Shown: piece after piece, positions 6,710 through 14,900 of the stretch
Layout of the letters: every line of letters starts with the position of its first letter
How positions within the stretch are numbered: position 1 is the stretch's first letter
From: an uncultured Clostridia bacterium
GTDB taxonomy: Bacteria; Bacillota; Clostridia; Lachnospirales; Anaerotignaceae
Assembly (NCBI GenBank): GCA_910583755.1
Contig: CAJTZO010000035.1
Location: forward strand, 1-25,639
Direction: 5' to 3'
DNA length: 25,639 nucleotides
The notes under the pieces: generated by a model
The model's input: only the letters and a program-made list of their open reading frames with translations
Database searches by the model: none
What the model was told of the DNA's origin: nothing
Translations under genes and position numbers: made by a program

Positions 6710-7909
6710 ATGTTATATTTTCAATGTTTTTCTGGTATCAGTGGTGATATGACAGTTGCTGCTTTACTTGATTTAGGTGCAGACCAAAAAATATTATTAG
6801 ATGGTTTAAAAAGTCTTTCTTTAGAAGGCTATCATATTCACATTAGCCGTACACAAAAATGTGGTATTTCTGCCTGTGATTTTAATGTCATATTAGAACA
6901 CGAACATCATCATGAGCATGAACACCACCATGAACATAAACACCATCATGAACACAGAACGATACAAGATATTTTCCCCATAATTGAGAATAGTGCAATC
7001 AGTCCCGCTGCAAAAGCACTTTCCAAAAAAATATTTATGATTGTAGCAGAAGCAGAAGCAAAAGCACATCATATGCCAGTGGAGCAAGTACATTTTCATG
7101 AAGTAGGTGCGATTGATTCCATTGTAGATATTGTTGCAGCAGCAATTTGTTTTGACAATCTAGGAATAACAGAATGTGTATTTTCTTCTATTTATGAAGG
7201 CTCGGGACATGTTCATTGTCAGCATGGCTCCTTACCAGTACCTGTTCCGGCTGTGGTAAATATTATTGAAAAATATGGCTTGCCATTAAAATTGACAGAA
7301 ACACAAGGAGAACTTGTTACACCTACAGGTATTGCGATTGCAGCAGCACTGTATACTCATCAGGAATTACCAGAACAATATAAAATTATAAAAACGGGAA
7401 TCGGTGCTGGAAAAAAAGAATTTGAAAAAGCAAATATTTTGCGTTGTTTTTTAATAGAACCAAAACAGCAAGATAAAATTTGGTGTTTAGAAACAAACGT
7501 AGATGATACAACAGGAGAAAATATGGGCTTTGTTTTAGAAAAATTATTTGATGCAGGTGCAAGGGATGCCTTTTTTACTCCAGTTTATATGAAAAAAAAC
7601 CGTCCTGCCTATTGTATTACTGTTTTGTGTGAGGAAAGCAAAATACAGGAAATGGAATCTATCCTATTTTTCCATACTACCACCATTGGAATCCGTCGCC
7701 ATGCCCTACAGCGCACAACTTTAGAAAGAGAAATCAAAACATTCTCTACCTCTTATGGAGAAGCTGTTGTAAAAAAGGCAATCTATCAACAAACTGTATT
7801 TTATTATCCAGAATATCAAAATGTAAAGGAGTTAGCAGAGCAAAATAACATTGATTTTAAAACAATGTATCAAATAATTATCGCTACTGCAAAACAGAAT
7901 CATGTATAG
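6710..7909 (+). CDS. larC: LarC, nickel-insertion enzyme for the NPN cofactor
   Basis: LarC is the CTP-dependent cyclometallase that puts nickel into the pyridinium-bis-thiocarboxylate mononucleotide to give the nickel-pincer (NPN) cofactor used by lactate racemase LarA and relatives. The 399 residues begin with the family's FSGISGDM motif (7-14). A His-rich nickel-binding stretch follows (13 His in residues 64-82), then the HFHEVGAIDSIVDI core (near 127-140) and the C-terminal LarC2 part with the ETNVDDTTGE motif (about 263-272). In Lactiplantibacillus plantarum larC is split and joined by programmed frameshifting; here it is one continuous frame. AAAGGAGG lies 10 nt before the ATG. The 3' end overlaps larE by 8 nt. 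Confidence 0.95.
   Translation: MLYFQCFSGISGDMTVAALLDLGADQKILLDGLKSLSLEGYHIHISRTQKCGISACDFNVILEHEHHHEHEHHHEHKHHHEHRTIQDIFPIIENSAISPAAKALSKKIFMIVAEAEAKAHHMPVEQVHFHEVGAIDSIVDIVAAAICFDNLGITECVFSSIYEGSGHVHCQHGSLPVPVPAVVNIIEKYGLPLKLTETQGELVTPTGIAIAAALYTHQELPEQYKIIKTGIGAGKKEFEKANILRCFLIEPKQQDKIWCLETNVDDTTGENMGFVLEKLFDAGARDAFFTPVYMKKNRPAYCITVLCEESKIQEMESILFFHTTTIGIRRHALQRTTLEREIKTFSTSYGEAVVKKAIYQQTVFYYPEYQNVKELAEQNNIDFKTMYQIIIATAKQNHV
6902..6955 (+). repeat. Three 18-bp tandem repeats encoding (E/K)HHHEH in LarC
   Basis: Residues 65-82 of LarC are EHHHEH, EHHHEH and KHHHEH, encoded by three tandem 18-bp units that differ mainly at silent third positions (CAT/CAC). The mixed codons argue that the array is old and kept by selection on the protein, where it should bind nickel. 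Confidence 0.85.
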
Positions 7910-8693
7910 ACAATTAGAAAAAGAGATTTCAAAATATATCAATGATGGTATTTGTATTGCTTTTTCTGGTGGTGTTGACAGCAGCCTTTTATTAAAAATC
8001 ACCTGTGAACTTGCCAAAAAGCAAAACAAAAAAATTTATGCAGTATTATTTGATACTTTTTTACAACCTAAAAACAATATTACGGTTGCAAAACAAGTAG
8101 CAGAGGAATGTGGTGCTTTGTTTTCTGTTTTATCCATCAATGAATTAGAAAACCCATTGTTGCAATACAATCCAAAAGACAGATGCTATCAATGTAAAAA
8201 ATTTCTTTTCCGTAAACTTTTGGAATTTGCAAAACAACACCATTGTCAATATGTATTTGATGGTACAAATGAAGATGATAGGCATGTTTATCGACCGGGT
8301 TTACAAGCCATAAAGGAACTAGGTATTATTAGTCCCCTTGCAAATACTCACATAACAAAAGAGCAAGTACGTCTGTTTGCGGAACAGCTAGGGCTTTCTG
8401 TTGCAAATCGTCCTTCTAACTCTTGCCTTGCTACTCGTTTAGAATATGGTATGAAATTAGAACCACAATTCCTTTTAAAAATAGAACAAGGAGAAATCTT
8501 TTTAGAAAAACTTGGATTTCGTCAAATCCGTCTGCGAATTCATGGCGATATTGTGCGAATAGAAGTTGCAAAGGAACAAATGTCCTTGTTTGCTGAAAAA
8601 ATAGAAGAAATTCGTAATTATTTTAAAGACTTTGGTTGGAAACATATTACAGTTGATTTATATGGTTTTCGTTCCGGTACTATGGACTTATAA
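7902..8693 (+). CDS. larE: LarE, ATP-dependent sulfur transferase for NPN cofactor synthesis
   Basis: LarE adenylates the two carboxylates of the cofactor precursor and replaces them with thiocarboxylates. The 263-residue protein has the PP-loop SGGVDSS at 22-28 of the N-type ATP pyrophosphatase fold. It also has FDGTNEDD (119-126) and the signature RPSNSCLATRL (170-180), whose Cys175 corresponds to the sulfur-donating Cys176 of the L. plantarum enzyme. It additionally has a CxxC (Cys95, Cys98). LarE proteins with three such cysteines are reported to hold a [4Fe-4S] cluster and act catalytically rather than sacrificing their own cysteine; I infer that type here. The ATG lies within the end of larC, so translation is coupled. 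Confidence 0.94.
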   Translation: MYRQLEKEISKYINDGICIAFSGGVDSSLLLKITCELAKKQNKKIYAVLFDTFLQPKNNITVAKQVAEECGALFSVLSINELENPLLQYNPKDRCYQCKKFLFRKLLEFAKQHHCQYVFDGTNEDDRHVYRPGLQAIKELGIISPLANTHITKEQVRLFAEQLGLSVANRPSNSCLATRLEYGMKLEPQFLLKIEQGEIFLEKLGFRQIRLRIHGDIVRIEVAKEQMSLFAEKIEEIRNYFKDFGWKHITVDLYGFRSGTMDL

Positions 8694-8704
8694 GGAGTTA
8701 AATT

Positions 8705-9451
8705 ATGAAAGACATAAAAGATATATTAAAACAAGTAAAACAAGGTAGTATTTCTATAGAACAAGCAGAAAAAGTAATCCAACAAAAAAATACAATGGAT
8801 TTTGCTACCATCGATTGGCAACGTTCTACTCGTAAAGGTTATGGAGAAGTCATCTTTTGTAATGGGAAAAAAACAGCACATGTTGTTTCTATTTTTGAAT
8901 CTTTTGCACAAAAACAGCAAAATGTATTAGGAACTAGAGCTTCTAAAAAACAATTTTTTGCAATTCAAAAGAAAGTACCAAAAGCAGAATATGACGAAAC
9001 TTCTCAAATTGTAAAAGTAATCTTTTCTCCTATCCCCAAAAAAGGGCTTGTTGCTGTTTGCACTGCAGGAACTTCTGATATTCCCATTGCAGAAGAAGCG
9101 GCACAAACAGCAGAATTTCATGGTAGTCATGTTATCCGTATTTATGATGTTGGTGTTGCAGGAATCCATAGACTTTTTGCTCGTTTAGAGGAGATTCGTT
9201 CTGCTAATTGTATTGTTGCAGTGGCAGGTATGGAAGGTGCTTTAGGAGGCGTTATTACAGGACTTGTCAATAAACCTGTTATTGCTGTACCAACTTCTGT
9301 AGGATATGGCACTTCTTTTCAAGGTGTATCTGCCTTACTTACTATGTTAAATTCCTGTGCAGAAGGTATGGCAGTTGTCAATATTGATAATGGATTTGGT
9401 GCTGGTTATCTTGCTTCCCAAATCAATCGACTTATTAGTACAAAATCATAA
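8705..9451 (+). CDS. larB: LarB, pyridinium-3,5-biscarboxylate mononucleotide synthase
   Basis: LarB carries out the first step of NPN cofactor synthesis: it carboxylates nicotinic acid adenine dinucleotide at C5 and cleaves the phosphoanhydride. The 248 residues comprise an N-terminal helical part (1-110) and a C-terminal PurE (AIR carboxylase)-like domain (about 113-245). The latter has AGTSDIPIAEEA (121-132), GMEGALGGVITGL (175-187), VPTSVGYG (195-202) and the LNSCAEGMAVVNIDNGFGA segment (215-233). Cys218 in that segment matches the conserved LarB cysteine that forms a covalent adduct with the pyridine ring. AAGGAG lies 8 nt before ATG and only 11 nt separate it from larE. It closes the operon; a terminator follows at 9670-9702. 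Confidence 0.94.
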   Translation: MKDIKDILKQVKQGSISIEQAEKVIQQKNTMDFATIDWQRSTRKGYGEVIFCNGKKTAHVVSIFESFAQKQQNVLGTRASKKQFFAIQKKVPKAEYDETSQIVKVIFSPIPKKGLVAVCTAGTSDIPIAEEAAQTAEFHGSHVIRIYDVGVAGIHRLFARLEEIRSANCIVAVAGMEGALGGVITGLVNKPVIAVPTSVGYGTSFQGVSALLTMLNSCAEGMAVVNIDNGFGAGYLASQINRLISTKS

Positions 9452-9534
9452 AAAATTGTGACATTATAAATTTAGAAGAAACACTGGACATTCTACACCT
9501 TTCAAACTCTCACAAACCTTTGAAACAGAAATTA

Positions 9535-9660
9535 CATTTCCTTAAAAAATATTAATTTTATAAGGAAAAACGTTAGTTTTTCCATGAAAGTTTTTTGTCC
9601 AACTTTTTTTTAAAAAAGTTGGTGGGTGTGGGTGAAATCCACAAAAAAAGACTTTATTAA
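9535..9660 (+). repeat. Second copy of the dispersed intergenic repeat
   Basis: This aligns closely with 19553-19675. Shared features include the hairpin GGAAAAACGTTAGTTTTTCC, the perfect inverted repeat CCAACTTTTTT with AAAAAAGTTGG, and the G-rich GGTGGGTGTGGGTGAAA followed by AAAAAAGACTTT. The terminal inverted repeats seen around the 19439-19712 copy are not preserved here. It lies between larB and its terminator. Confidence 0.8.
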
Positions 9661-9669
9661 TATACTGAA

Positions 9670-9702
9670 CAAGCCCTAAGCAACGCTTAGGGCTTGTTTT
9701 TT
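9670..9702 (+). terminator. Intrinsic terminator after larB
   Basis: A 12-bp stem CAAGCCCTAAGC (9670-9681) with its complement (9685-9696), an AAC loop and a T6 run. It ends the lar operon. The convergent antiporter operon stops at 9704, directly beside it, and may use the same stem, though it has no U-tract on that strand. Confidence 0.88.
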
Positions 9703-9703
9703 A

Positions 9704-11608
9704 TTATATCAAAATATATATCATAGCAAATGCAAAGCCCGCTCCCAAAAATAACAAACTTTTTGACAAATTATCCTTAAAAATTTGTTTTCCTCCTTGA
9801 GGATAGACCGTAAAATAAAGGTTTTCTTTTGGTACTACTTTACCACTTTTATTATTAAAAATATACATTTGGCAAAGGACAATGATAGCATCTGTAATAG
9901 AGCCAACTGTTCTTGCAACAAATGCTCCCAAAAATGGTAATAATCCTAATATGATAGGTCTGTAAAGCTGATTTTCTAAATTCCAGCCTTCTGGCCATTT
10001 ATCTAAATAAATCGTTTCTCCATTTTCACCTTTTTTTGTTAGTCCTTTTCTAATCAACAACAAATATACAATGGCTCCAACGCTGAGAGAAATCACTGCG
10101 CCTTTTAAATTAACCCATGAAAAATAATGTATTGTATGTGCTGGTGCATGACCATATACAAAACCTCTGCTCATTGCAGCAATAAGTTCCTGTGTTTGAT
10201 GAGGAAAGATGCCAAATCCTACAGGCAATACTGCACACATAGAAAGCAATATTTCGGAAACACCATACTTCTTTTGTTCTTTCTCTGTTCCATTAGACTC
10301 TATAAATACAGCTACAAACAATTTTGTCATATAAGCCACTGTTAAACCACCTGCAAATAAAAATAGATATTCTATAATTTTCATTTGTGTTATACTTTTT
10401 CCGGCTTCTGCCAACAAAGCAATTTCTTCAACAATACTTTCATGAATTAAAGTCTTACTAATATAACCATTCCACAATGGAACACCCATGACACCCAATG
10501 CTCCCATAAGAAAGATTATCTTTAAAAGTGGCTTGTGTTTTCCATATCCTCTAATATGGTTTAAGTTTAAATCTCTTGTATGGAAGTATATCATACCAGT
10601 TGTCATAAATAATAATAATTTTACAATCGTATGGTTCACAAAATGTAAAATACTTCCATCTACTGCCAAAGCATTATGTTCTCCTAACACACCTTGCATT
10701 CCAATTCCTACCAAGATAAACCCAATCTGTGACAAAGAAGAACAAGCCAATGTTCTTTTTAAATCAATCGAAAATACTGCCAAAATTCCTCCTAAAAGCA
10801 TTGTCATGACACCAAAATAAACTATCATCATACCCCATTTGGCATCATGAAGAAAGATAACACTTAAAATCAAAATACCATAAACGCCTGTTTTTGAAAG
10901 TATACAAGAAAGTAAAGCTGTTGCAGGTGCAGGTGCTGCTGGATAAACTTCTACAAGCCATGTATGCAATAAGAACATGCCTGCTTTTGCACCAAATCCA
11001 AATAATATTAACATTCCTATAATATAAATTTGACGCTTATCCTGCATTAATGCCACTGCTTCCATAATTTCATGAAATACTAATGTGCCTGTTTTATGGT
11101 AAAGTAGAAAAATCCCCATTAAGGTTACAAGTCCGCCCAAAACAGCAACTGCTAAATAAGTTGCTGCTGCATAAAGCGCCTCTCCTGTTCCCCTATGCAT
11201 AATAAGAACATAAGAGGTAAAAGACATCATTTCAAAAAAGATAAATGTTGTATATAAATCAGCGGACAAAAACACACCTATCGTAGCACCCAAAGTCATT
11301 AACATAAAAAAGTAATATCGGTTGCGATTTTTATCCTTTTGGAAATAATCTTTAGAAAGCACCGTTGTAACAAACCATACAAAGGCTGTCATTATTGCCA
11401 ATACTTTGTGGATTCCATCCCCTTGTAAATGAATTCCTAAGCTGCAAAAACCATCTATGTGATAACTGCCTTCCATAGAAATGCTCGCTGCAAATATAAT
11501 TGCTGTTACAATCCAAGTAAAATAATCTCTTGCTCTTTTATTTTTTTTGCCAATGATATAACTGATAAAAGCACTTATCATTGGAAAAAAAACAAGAAAT
11601 GCTAACAT
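9704..11608 (-). CDS. Large NuoL/MrpA-type proton-conducting membrane subunit
   Basis: A 634-residue polytopic membrane protein of the complex I/Mrp antiporter family (Proton_antipo_M). It carries the residues that form the half-channels: Glu126 in FFEMMSF (TM5), Lys208 in GFGAKAGMFLLHTWL (TM7), Lys239 in LSKTGVYG (TM8) and Lys330 in VNHTIVKLL (TM12). The C-terminal extension (about 500-634) makes it longer than MrpD proteins (about 490) and closer to NuoL, HyfB or the MrpA N-terminal part. Its role would be ion translocation in the antiporter complex, possibly replacing the missing MrpA N-terminal half. AGGGGG lies 8 nt before the ATG. It is the last gene of the operon, 119 nt after the previous one, with a hairpin in the gap. 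Confidence 0.85.
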   Translation of the reverse strand: MLAFLVFFPMISAFISYIIGKKNKRARDYFTWIVTAIIFAASISMEGSYHIDGFCSLGIHLQGDGIHKVLAIMTAFVWFVTTVLSKDYFQKDKNRNRYYFFMLMTLGATIGVFLSADLYTTFIFFEMMSFTSYVLIMHRGTGEALYAAATYLAVAVLGGLVTLMGIFLLYHKTGTLVFHEIMEAVALMQDKRQIYIIGMLILFGFGAKAGMFLLHTWLVEVYPAAPAPATALLSCILSKTGVYGILILSVIFLHDAKWGMMIVYFGVMTMLLGGILAVFSIDLKRTLACSSLSQIGFILVGIGMQGVLGEHNALAVDGSILHFVNHTIVKLLLFMTTGMIYFHTRDLNLNHIRGYGKHKPLLKIIFLMGALGVMGVPLWNGYISKTLIHESIVEEIALLAEAGKSITQMKIIEYLFLFAGGLTVAYMTKLFVAVFIESNGTEKEQKKYGVSEILLSMCAVLPVGFGIFPHQTQELIAAMSRGFVYGHAPAHTIHYFSWVNLKGAVISLSVGAIVYLLLIRKGLTKKGENGETIYLDKWPEGWNLENQLYRPIILGLLPFLGAFVARTVGSITDAIIVLCQMYIFNNKSGKVVPKENLYFTVYPQGGKQIFKDNLSKSLLFLGAGFAFAMIYILI

Positions 11609-11632
11609 CGCATCAACCCCCTGTTATTTTTT

Positions 11633-11668
11633 AAAAGCTTTAGGACACTATCCCTAAAATGAGCTTTT
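11633..11668 (-). terminator. Terminator-like hairpin inside the antiporter operon
   Basis: On the minus strand, AAAAGC-TCAT-TTTAGG pairs with CCTAAA-GCTTTT around an 8-nt loop and is followed by a weak U-run interrupted by A. It sits in the 119-nt gap before the 634-residue subunit and could attenuate that last gene. The flanking 11669-11710 looks like a worn copy of the dispersed repeat. Confidence 0.4.
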
Positions 11669-11727
11669 TTCAAAAAGCCTGTAGAATTTGAAGCAAAACC
11701 TTAATCCGTATTTTATATCTGTCCACC

Positions 11728-13209
11728 TCACAACAGTCCTTGTGAAATAGCATCAAATACCTGCAAAAAAGGTTTTGGATACAAACCAATCACAACAGAA
11801 ATCATACTTAAAATCAATAATGGTACTGTCATTAATTTATTGGGGTCTGCCACACCATCATAATACCAAGCTGGATATTGTTGTTTAACTGGAAAATATG
11901 CCTTTATTATTAAACTAAATAAATATAATACTGTTAATAAGGCAGATAGAATTAATGCTGCAATTCCAAAATAAGCAACTGGATTTTCTGTTGCCACTGC
12001 TGCTGTTCCTAATGCCCATTTACTATGAAATCCTGCAAACGGTGGAATTCCCGCCATACCGATGGAAACCACTGTCATACTTAAAAATATCATAGGCATT
12101 TTTGTTCCAAATCCTTTTATTTCATAGGCATATTCCCTATGATTTTGATATAAAATAGCACCTGCACAGAAAAATAAAGTAATTTTTAATACTGCATGAT
12201 AAATCATATGTAATAACCCAGCCGAAAGTCCAGCTGGTGTCATTAAAGCAATGCCAAACAAAATATAAGACAAATTACTTATGGTGGAATAGCCATATCT
12301 CCTTTTAATATGAGGCGTTCTTAATGCCATTGTAGAACCAAACACAATAGTCAAAGCTGTCATCATCAATATTACATTTTGTGTCCATGTTCCTCTTAAA
12401 AATTCTGTACCAAAATTATAATAGGTTAAGCGGATAATGGCAAAAACACCAGCCTTGACAACCGCTACTGCATGAAGCAAAGCGGTTACTGGTGTTGGTG
12501 CAACTGCTGCTGTTGGGAGCCAATAATAAAATGGCAAAACAGCAGCTTTGACACCAAACCCAAAAAATGCCAATAAATAGACAACATGAAGCATTTCTTC
12601 ATCTTTCGCTGCTAACTCTGTATTTAGAATACCTCCCATTACAAAATCAAGAGAATTTCCATAAATAACAAGAAATACAAGTCCTATAAAAGCAAGGGAT
12701 GCTCCCCCCATCATATATATCAAATAAATTCTGCCCGCGTATCTGGTCTTTCCATCACTATTATGCATTACCAATGGTAACGTTACCAAAGTTAAAAACT
12801 CATAAAACAAATACAATGTCAACATATTTCCTGAAAACGCAATCCCTACTACAATGCCAAAAGTCATCATAAAAAAAGAAAAGAATTTTGTTTCCATGCC
12901 TTCATGTTTCATATATTCAAAAGCATAAAATGTTGTAATCACCCATAATATAGAAACCATTGTACCAAATACCATTGACATACCATCAACATGAAGAATT
13001 AATGAAAGCTTTTGGCTAAATTTATGTAACACAAAAACTTCTTTTGAACCAAAATATAATACGCATAATACAAAAATCGCATTTAATATTACTACAGAAG
13101 CTACAAATTTTTGCCTTTTCTGTCTATCTTCCAGTTTGGAAATTAAAAGTATCGTTCCAGCAATTACCGGAAAAAGAATGGGCAAAAGTAATAAAAACTG
13201 TTCTTTCAT
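11728..13209 (-). CDS. MrpD/NuoM-type antiporter subunit (third D-type paralog)
   Basis: A 493-residue protein of about 14 membrane segments in the Proton_antipo_M family. Channel residues are intact: Glu137 in LYLFYEFLTL, Lys221 in GFGVKAAVLPFYYWLP, Lys252 in VVKAGVFA and Lys342 in HAVLKITLFF. It aligns residue for residue with the gene upstream (both 493 aa; same Glu137/Lys221/Lys252/Lys342 positions; FGTEFL-GTW at 266-275 in both), so the pair arose by tandem duplication. Notable differences are TAAVAPTPVTALL here against TAHPVAPSPASAVL in the sister: the TM7-8 loop His is missing here. AGAGAGGTGAT precedes the ATG. It forms part of a cation/proton antiporter in the cell membrane. Confidence 0.9.
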   Translation of the reverse strand: MKEQFLLLLPILFPVIAGTILLISKLEDRQKRQKFVASVVILNAIFVLCVLYFGSKEVFVLHKFSQKLSLILHVDGMSMVFGTMVSILWVITTFYAFEYMKHEGMETKFFSFFMMTFGIVVGIAFSGNMLTLYLFYEFLTLVTLPLVMHNSDGKTRYAGRIYLIYMMGGASLAFIGLVFLVIYGNSLDFVMGGILNTELAAKDEEMLHVVYLLAFFGFGVKAAVLPFYYWLPTAAVAPTPVTALLHAVAVVKAGVFAIIRLTYYNFGTEFLRGTWTQNVILMMTALTIVFGSTMALRTPHIKRRYGYSTISNLSYILFGIALMTPAGLSAGLLHMIYHAVLKITLFFCAGAILYQNHREYAYEIKGFGTKMPMIFLSMTVVSIGMAGIPPFAGFHSKWALGTAAVATENPVAYFGIAALILSALLTVLYLFSLIIKAYFPVKQQYPAWYYDGVADPNKLMTVPLLILSMISVVIGLYPKPFLQVFDAISQGLL

Positions 13210-13231
13210 AAACTATCACCTCTCTTTTTCC

Positions 13232-14713
13232 CTATATCATCAAAAATATTTCATTTGAAATGTGAATAATCTTAGTTATGATTCCATTTGGAAACATACC
13301 AAATAAAATTGCTGCCACAGCAAGAATACATAAGGGCACTGTCATTAAAAAACAAGGTTCTTTCTTTTCTTTATGATAATATTCTTGGGCTCTGCCCGGA
13401 AAAAACGCATCTGCAACTACTGGTAAAAGATAGCCAGCCGTTAATAAAGCACTTATCATCAATATACTTGTTCCGATTAATCCAAGTAAACCAAAATCCA
13501 GACCACCTTGTGCTAAATACCATTTGCTCACAAACCCACTTGTCGGTGGGATTCCCACCAGTGACAGGGATGCAATGGCAAAGCACCACATAACAATCGG
13601 CATTTCTTTTCCAATCCCTTTTAATTCATTGACATATGTTTTTCCTGTTTTGTAAATAATTGCACCTGCTGTAAAAAATAAAATATTTTTTGCGATTGCA
13701 TGAAAAATAATCTGAAGCAATGCCCCACAAAATCCTGCTGGTGAAAAAAGCATCAATCCAAATAAAACATAAGAAACTTGGCTTACGGTAGAATAGGCAA
13801 GCCTTTTTTTCAGTAACCTTTCTTTATAGGCAAGCATAGAACCCATAAAGACAGTAAAAATTGCCAAAGATAATACTACTTTTTGCACCCATGTTCCTTT
13901 TAAAAATTCCGTACCAAATAAATAATATACTACTCTGATAATAGCAAGTACACCACCCTTTGTAATAATACCAGAAAGCACCGCACTTGCTGGAGAAGGT
14001 GCTACGGGGTGTGCTGTAGGCAACCAGCCATGCAAAGGCAACATACCAGCTTTTCCACCAAAACCAATCATCATAATTAAAAATATGATAAGTAAAGTAT
14101 TCTCATTTCCTGCTATTAAAGTGTTATTTAAAGTGCCACCTGCCGTAAATGTTGTACTATCACAATAATAATTTAAAAAGAAAGCACCTAACAAAGCCAA
14201 GCCTGCACCAAAAATGGAATAGCCTAGATATTTTATTGCTGCTTTTGTTGCTTCTTCTGTACCACTATGAATTACAAAAGGTACCGTTAATAAGGTCATC
14301 ATTTCATAAAATAAATAAAGTGTTACTAAATTCCCAGAAAACGATAATCCTATTAAAGAACCTAATGTCATTATATAAAACATAAAAAAGCGTTTGGTGT
14401 CATGCTCATGTTTCATATATTCCAAAGAAAATACTGCTGCCAAACACCATACCACACTAATCAGACAGGCAAAAAAACGAGATAATCCATCTGTTTGCAA
14501 AGATAAAAACACATTTTTGCTCATATGCCAACATTCTAATGTTCTGTCTTGTGTCATACATAAATAAATAACAAGTAATGCTTCTAATACAATGGTACTA
14601 AAAATATAAATTTGCTGTTGTTTTTCTCCTTTTATCATTAAAAATACAAATCCTGCAAAAATTGGAAACAGTACAGGAACCAACAGCACTGTATTACCAA
14701 CCACACACATCAC
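13232..14713 (-). CDS. MrpD/NuoM-type antiporter subunit (second D-type paralog)
   Basis: A 493-residue protein of about 14 membrane segments with the full set of proton-channel residues: Glu137 in LYLFYEMMTL, Lys221 in GFGGKAGMLPLHGWLP, Lys252 in ITKGGVLA and Lys342 in HAIAKNILFF. The HPVAPSPASA loop is the form usual in active subunits. It is paired with its close paralog 22 nt downstream. The exact start is uncertain: GTG (14713), ATG (14710) and a GTG three codons later are all possible behind AAAAGGG, and the last has the best spacing. A 187-nt gap with a worn dispersed repeat separates it from the first D-type subunit. Confidence 0.9.
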   Translation of the reverse strand: MMCVVGNTVLLVPVLFPIFAGFVFLMIKGEKQQQIYIFSTIVLEALLVIYLCMTQDRTLECWHMSKNVFLSLQTDGLSRFFACLISVVWCLAAVFSLEYMKHEHDTKRFFMFYIMTLGSLIGLSFSGNLVTLYLFYEMMTLLTVPFVIHSGTEEATKAAIKYLGYSIFGAGLALLGAFFLNYYCDSTTFTAGGTLNNTLIAGNENTLLIIFLIMMIGFGGKAGMLPLHGWLPTAHPVAPSPASAVLSGIITKGGVLAIIRVVYYLFGTEFLKGTWVQKVVLSLAIFTVFMGSMLAYKERLLKKRLAYSTVSQVSYVLFGLMLFSPAGFCGALLQIIFHAIAKNILFFTAGAIIYKTGKTYVNELKGIGKEMPIVMWCFAIASLSLVGIPPTSGFVSKWYLAQGGLDFGLLGLIGTSILMISALLTAGYLLPVVADAFFPGRAQEYYHKEKKEPCFLMTVPLCILAVAAILFGMFPNGIITKIIHISNEIFLMI

Positions 14714-14744
14714 CCTTTTCTACCATTACTTTTTTCCTTTTTTC

Positions 14745-14895
14745 AAGAAAGGAAACGAAAGAACTTTTATTTATAATTACAGAATAAAATGCAAATTTTA
14801 GAAATCAAGTAGTTGCTTTTTATTTTCTAAACAAAGACTCTATTTTTTGAAAAAAAGTTTGCAGAATTTGAGACTAGCATCTCAAGGTTGTCAAA
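14745..14895 (-). repeat. Degraded copy of the dispersed repeat inside the antiporter operon
   Basis: Read on the minus strand, TTTGACAACCTTGAGATGCTAG continues into TCTCAAATTCTGC, which parallels CTTGTCAAAAAACCTTGCGGGCTAGCCCTCAAACTCCC near 19470-19507. The palindrome TTGAGATGCTAGTCTCAA is preserved as a palindrome although its sequence differs from the other copy (TTGCGGGCTAGCCCTCAA), which suggests compensatory change. The near end at about 14740-14773 keeps a CAAGAAAGGAAACGAAAGAAC segment like that near 19515-19540. Confidence 0.5.
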
Positions 14896-14900
14896 CTTCT

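Noticed and set aside
10488..10820. Plus-strand frame of 110 codons within the antiporter operon
   Set aside because: It is antisense to the intact 634-residue subunit gene and lacks a ribosome site; a shadow frame.
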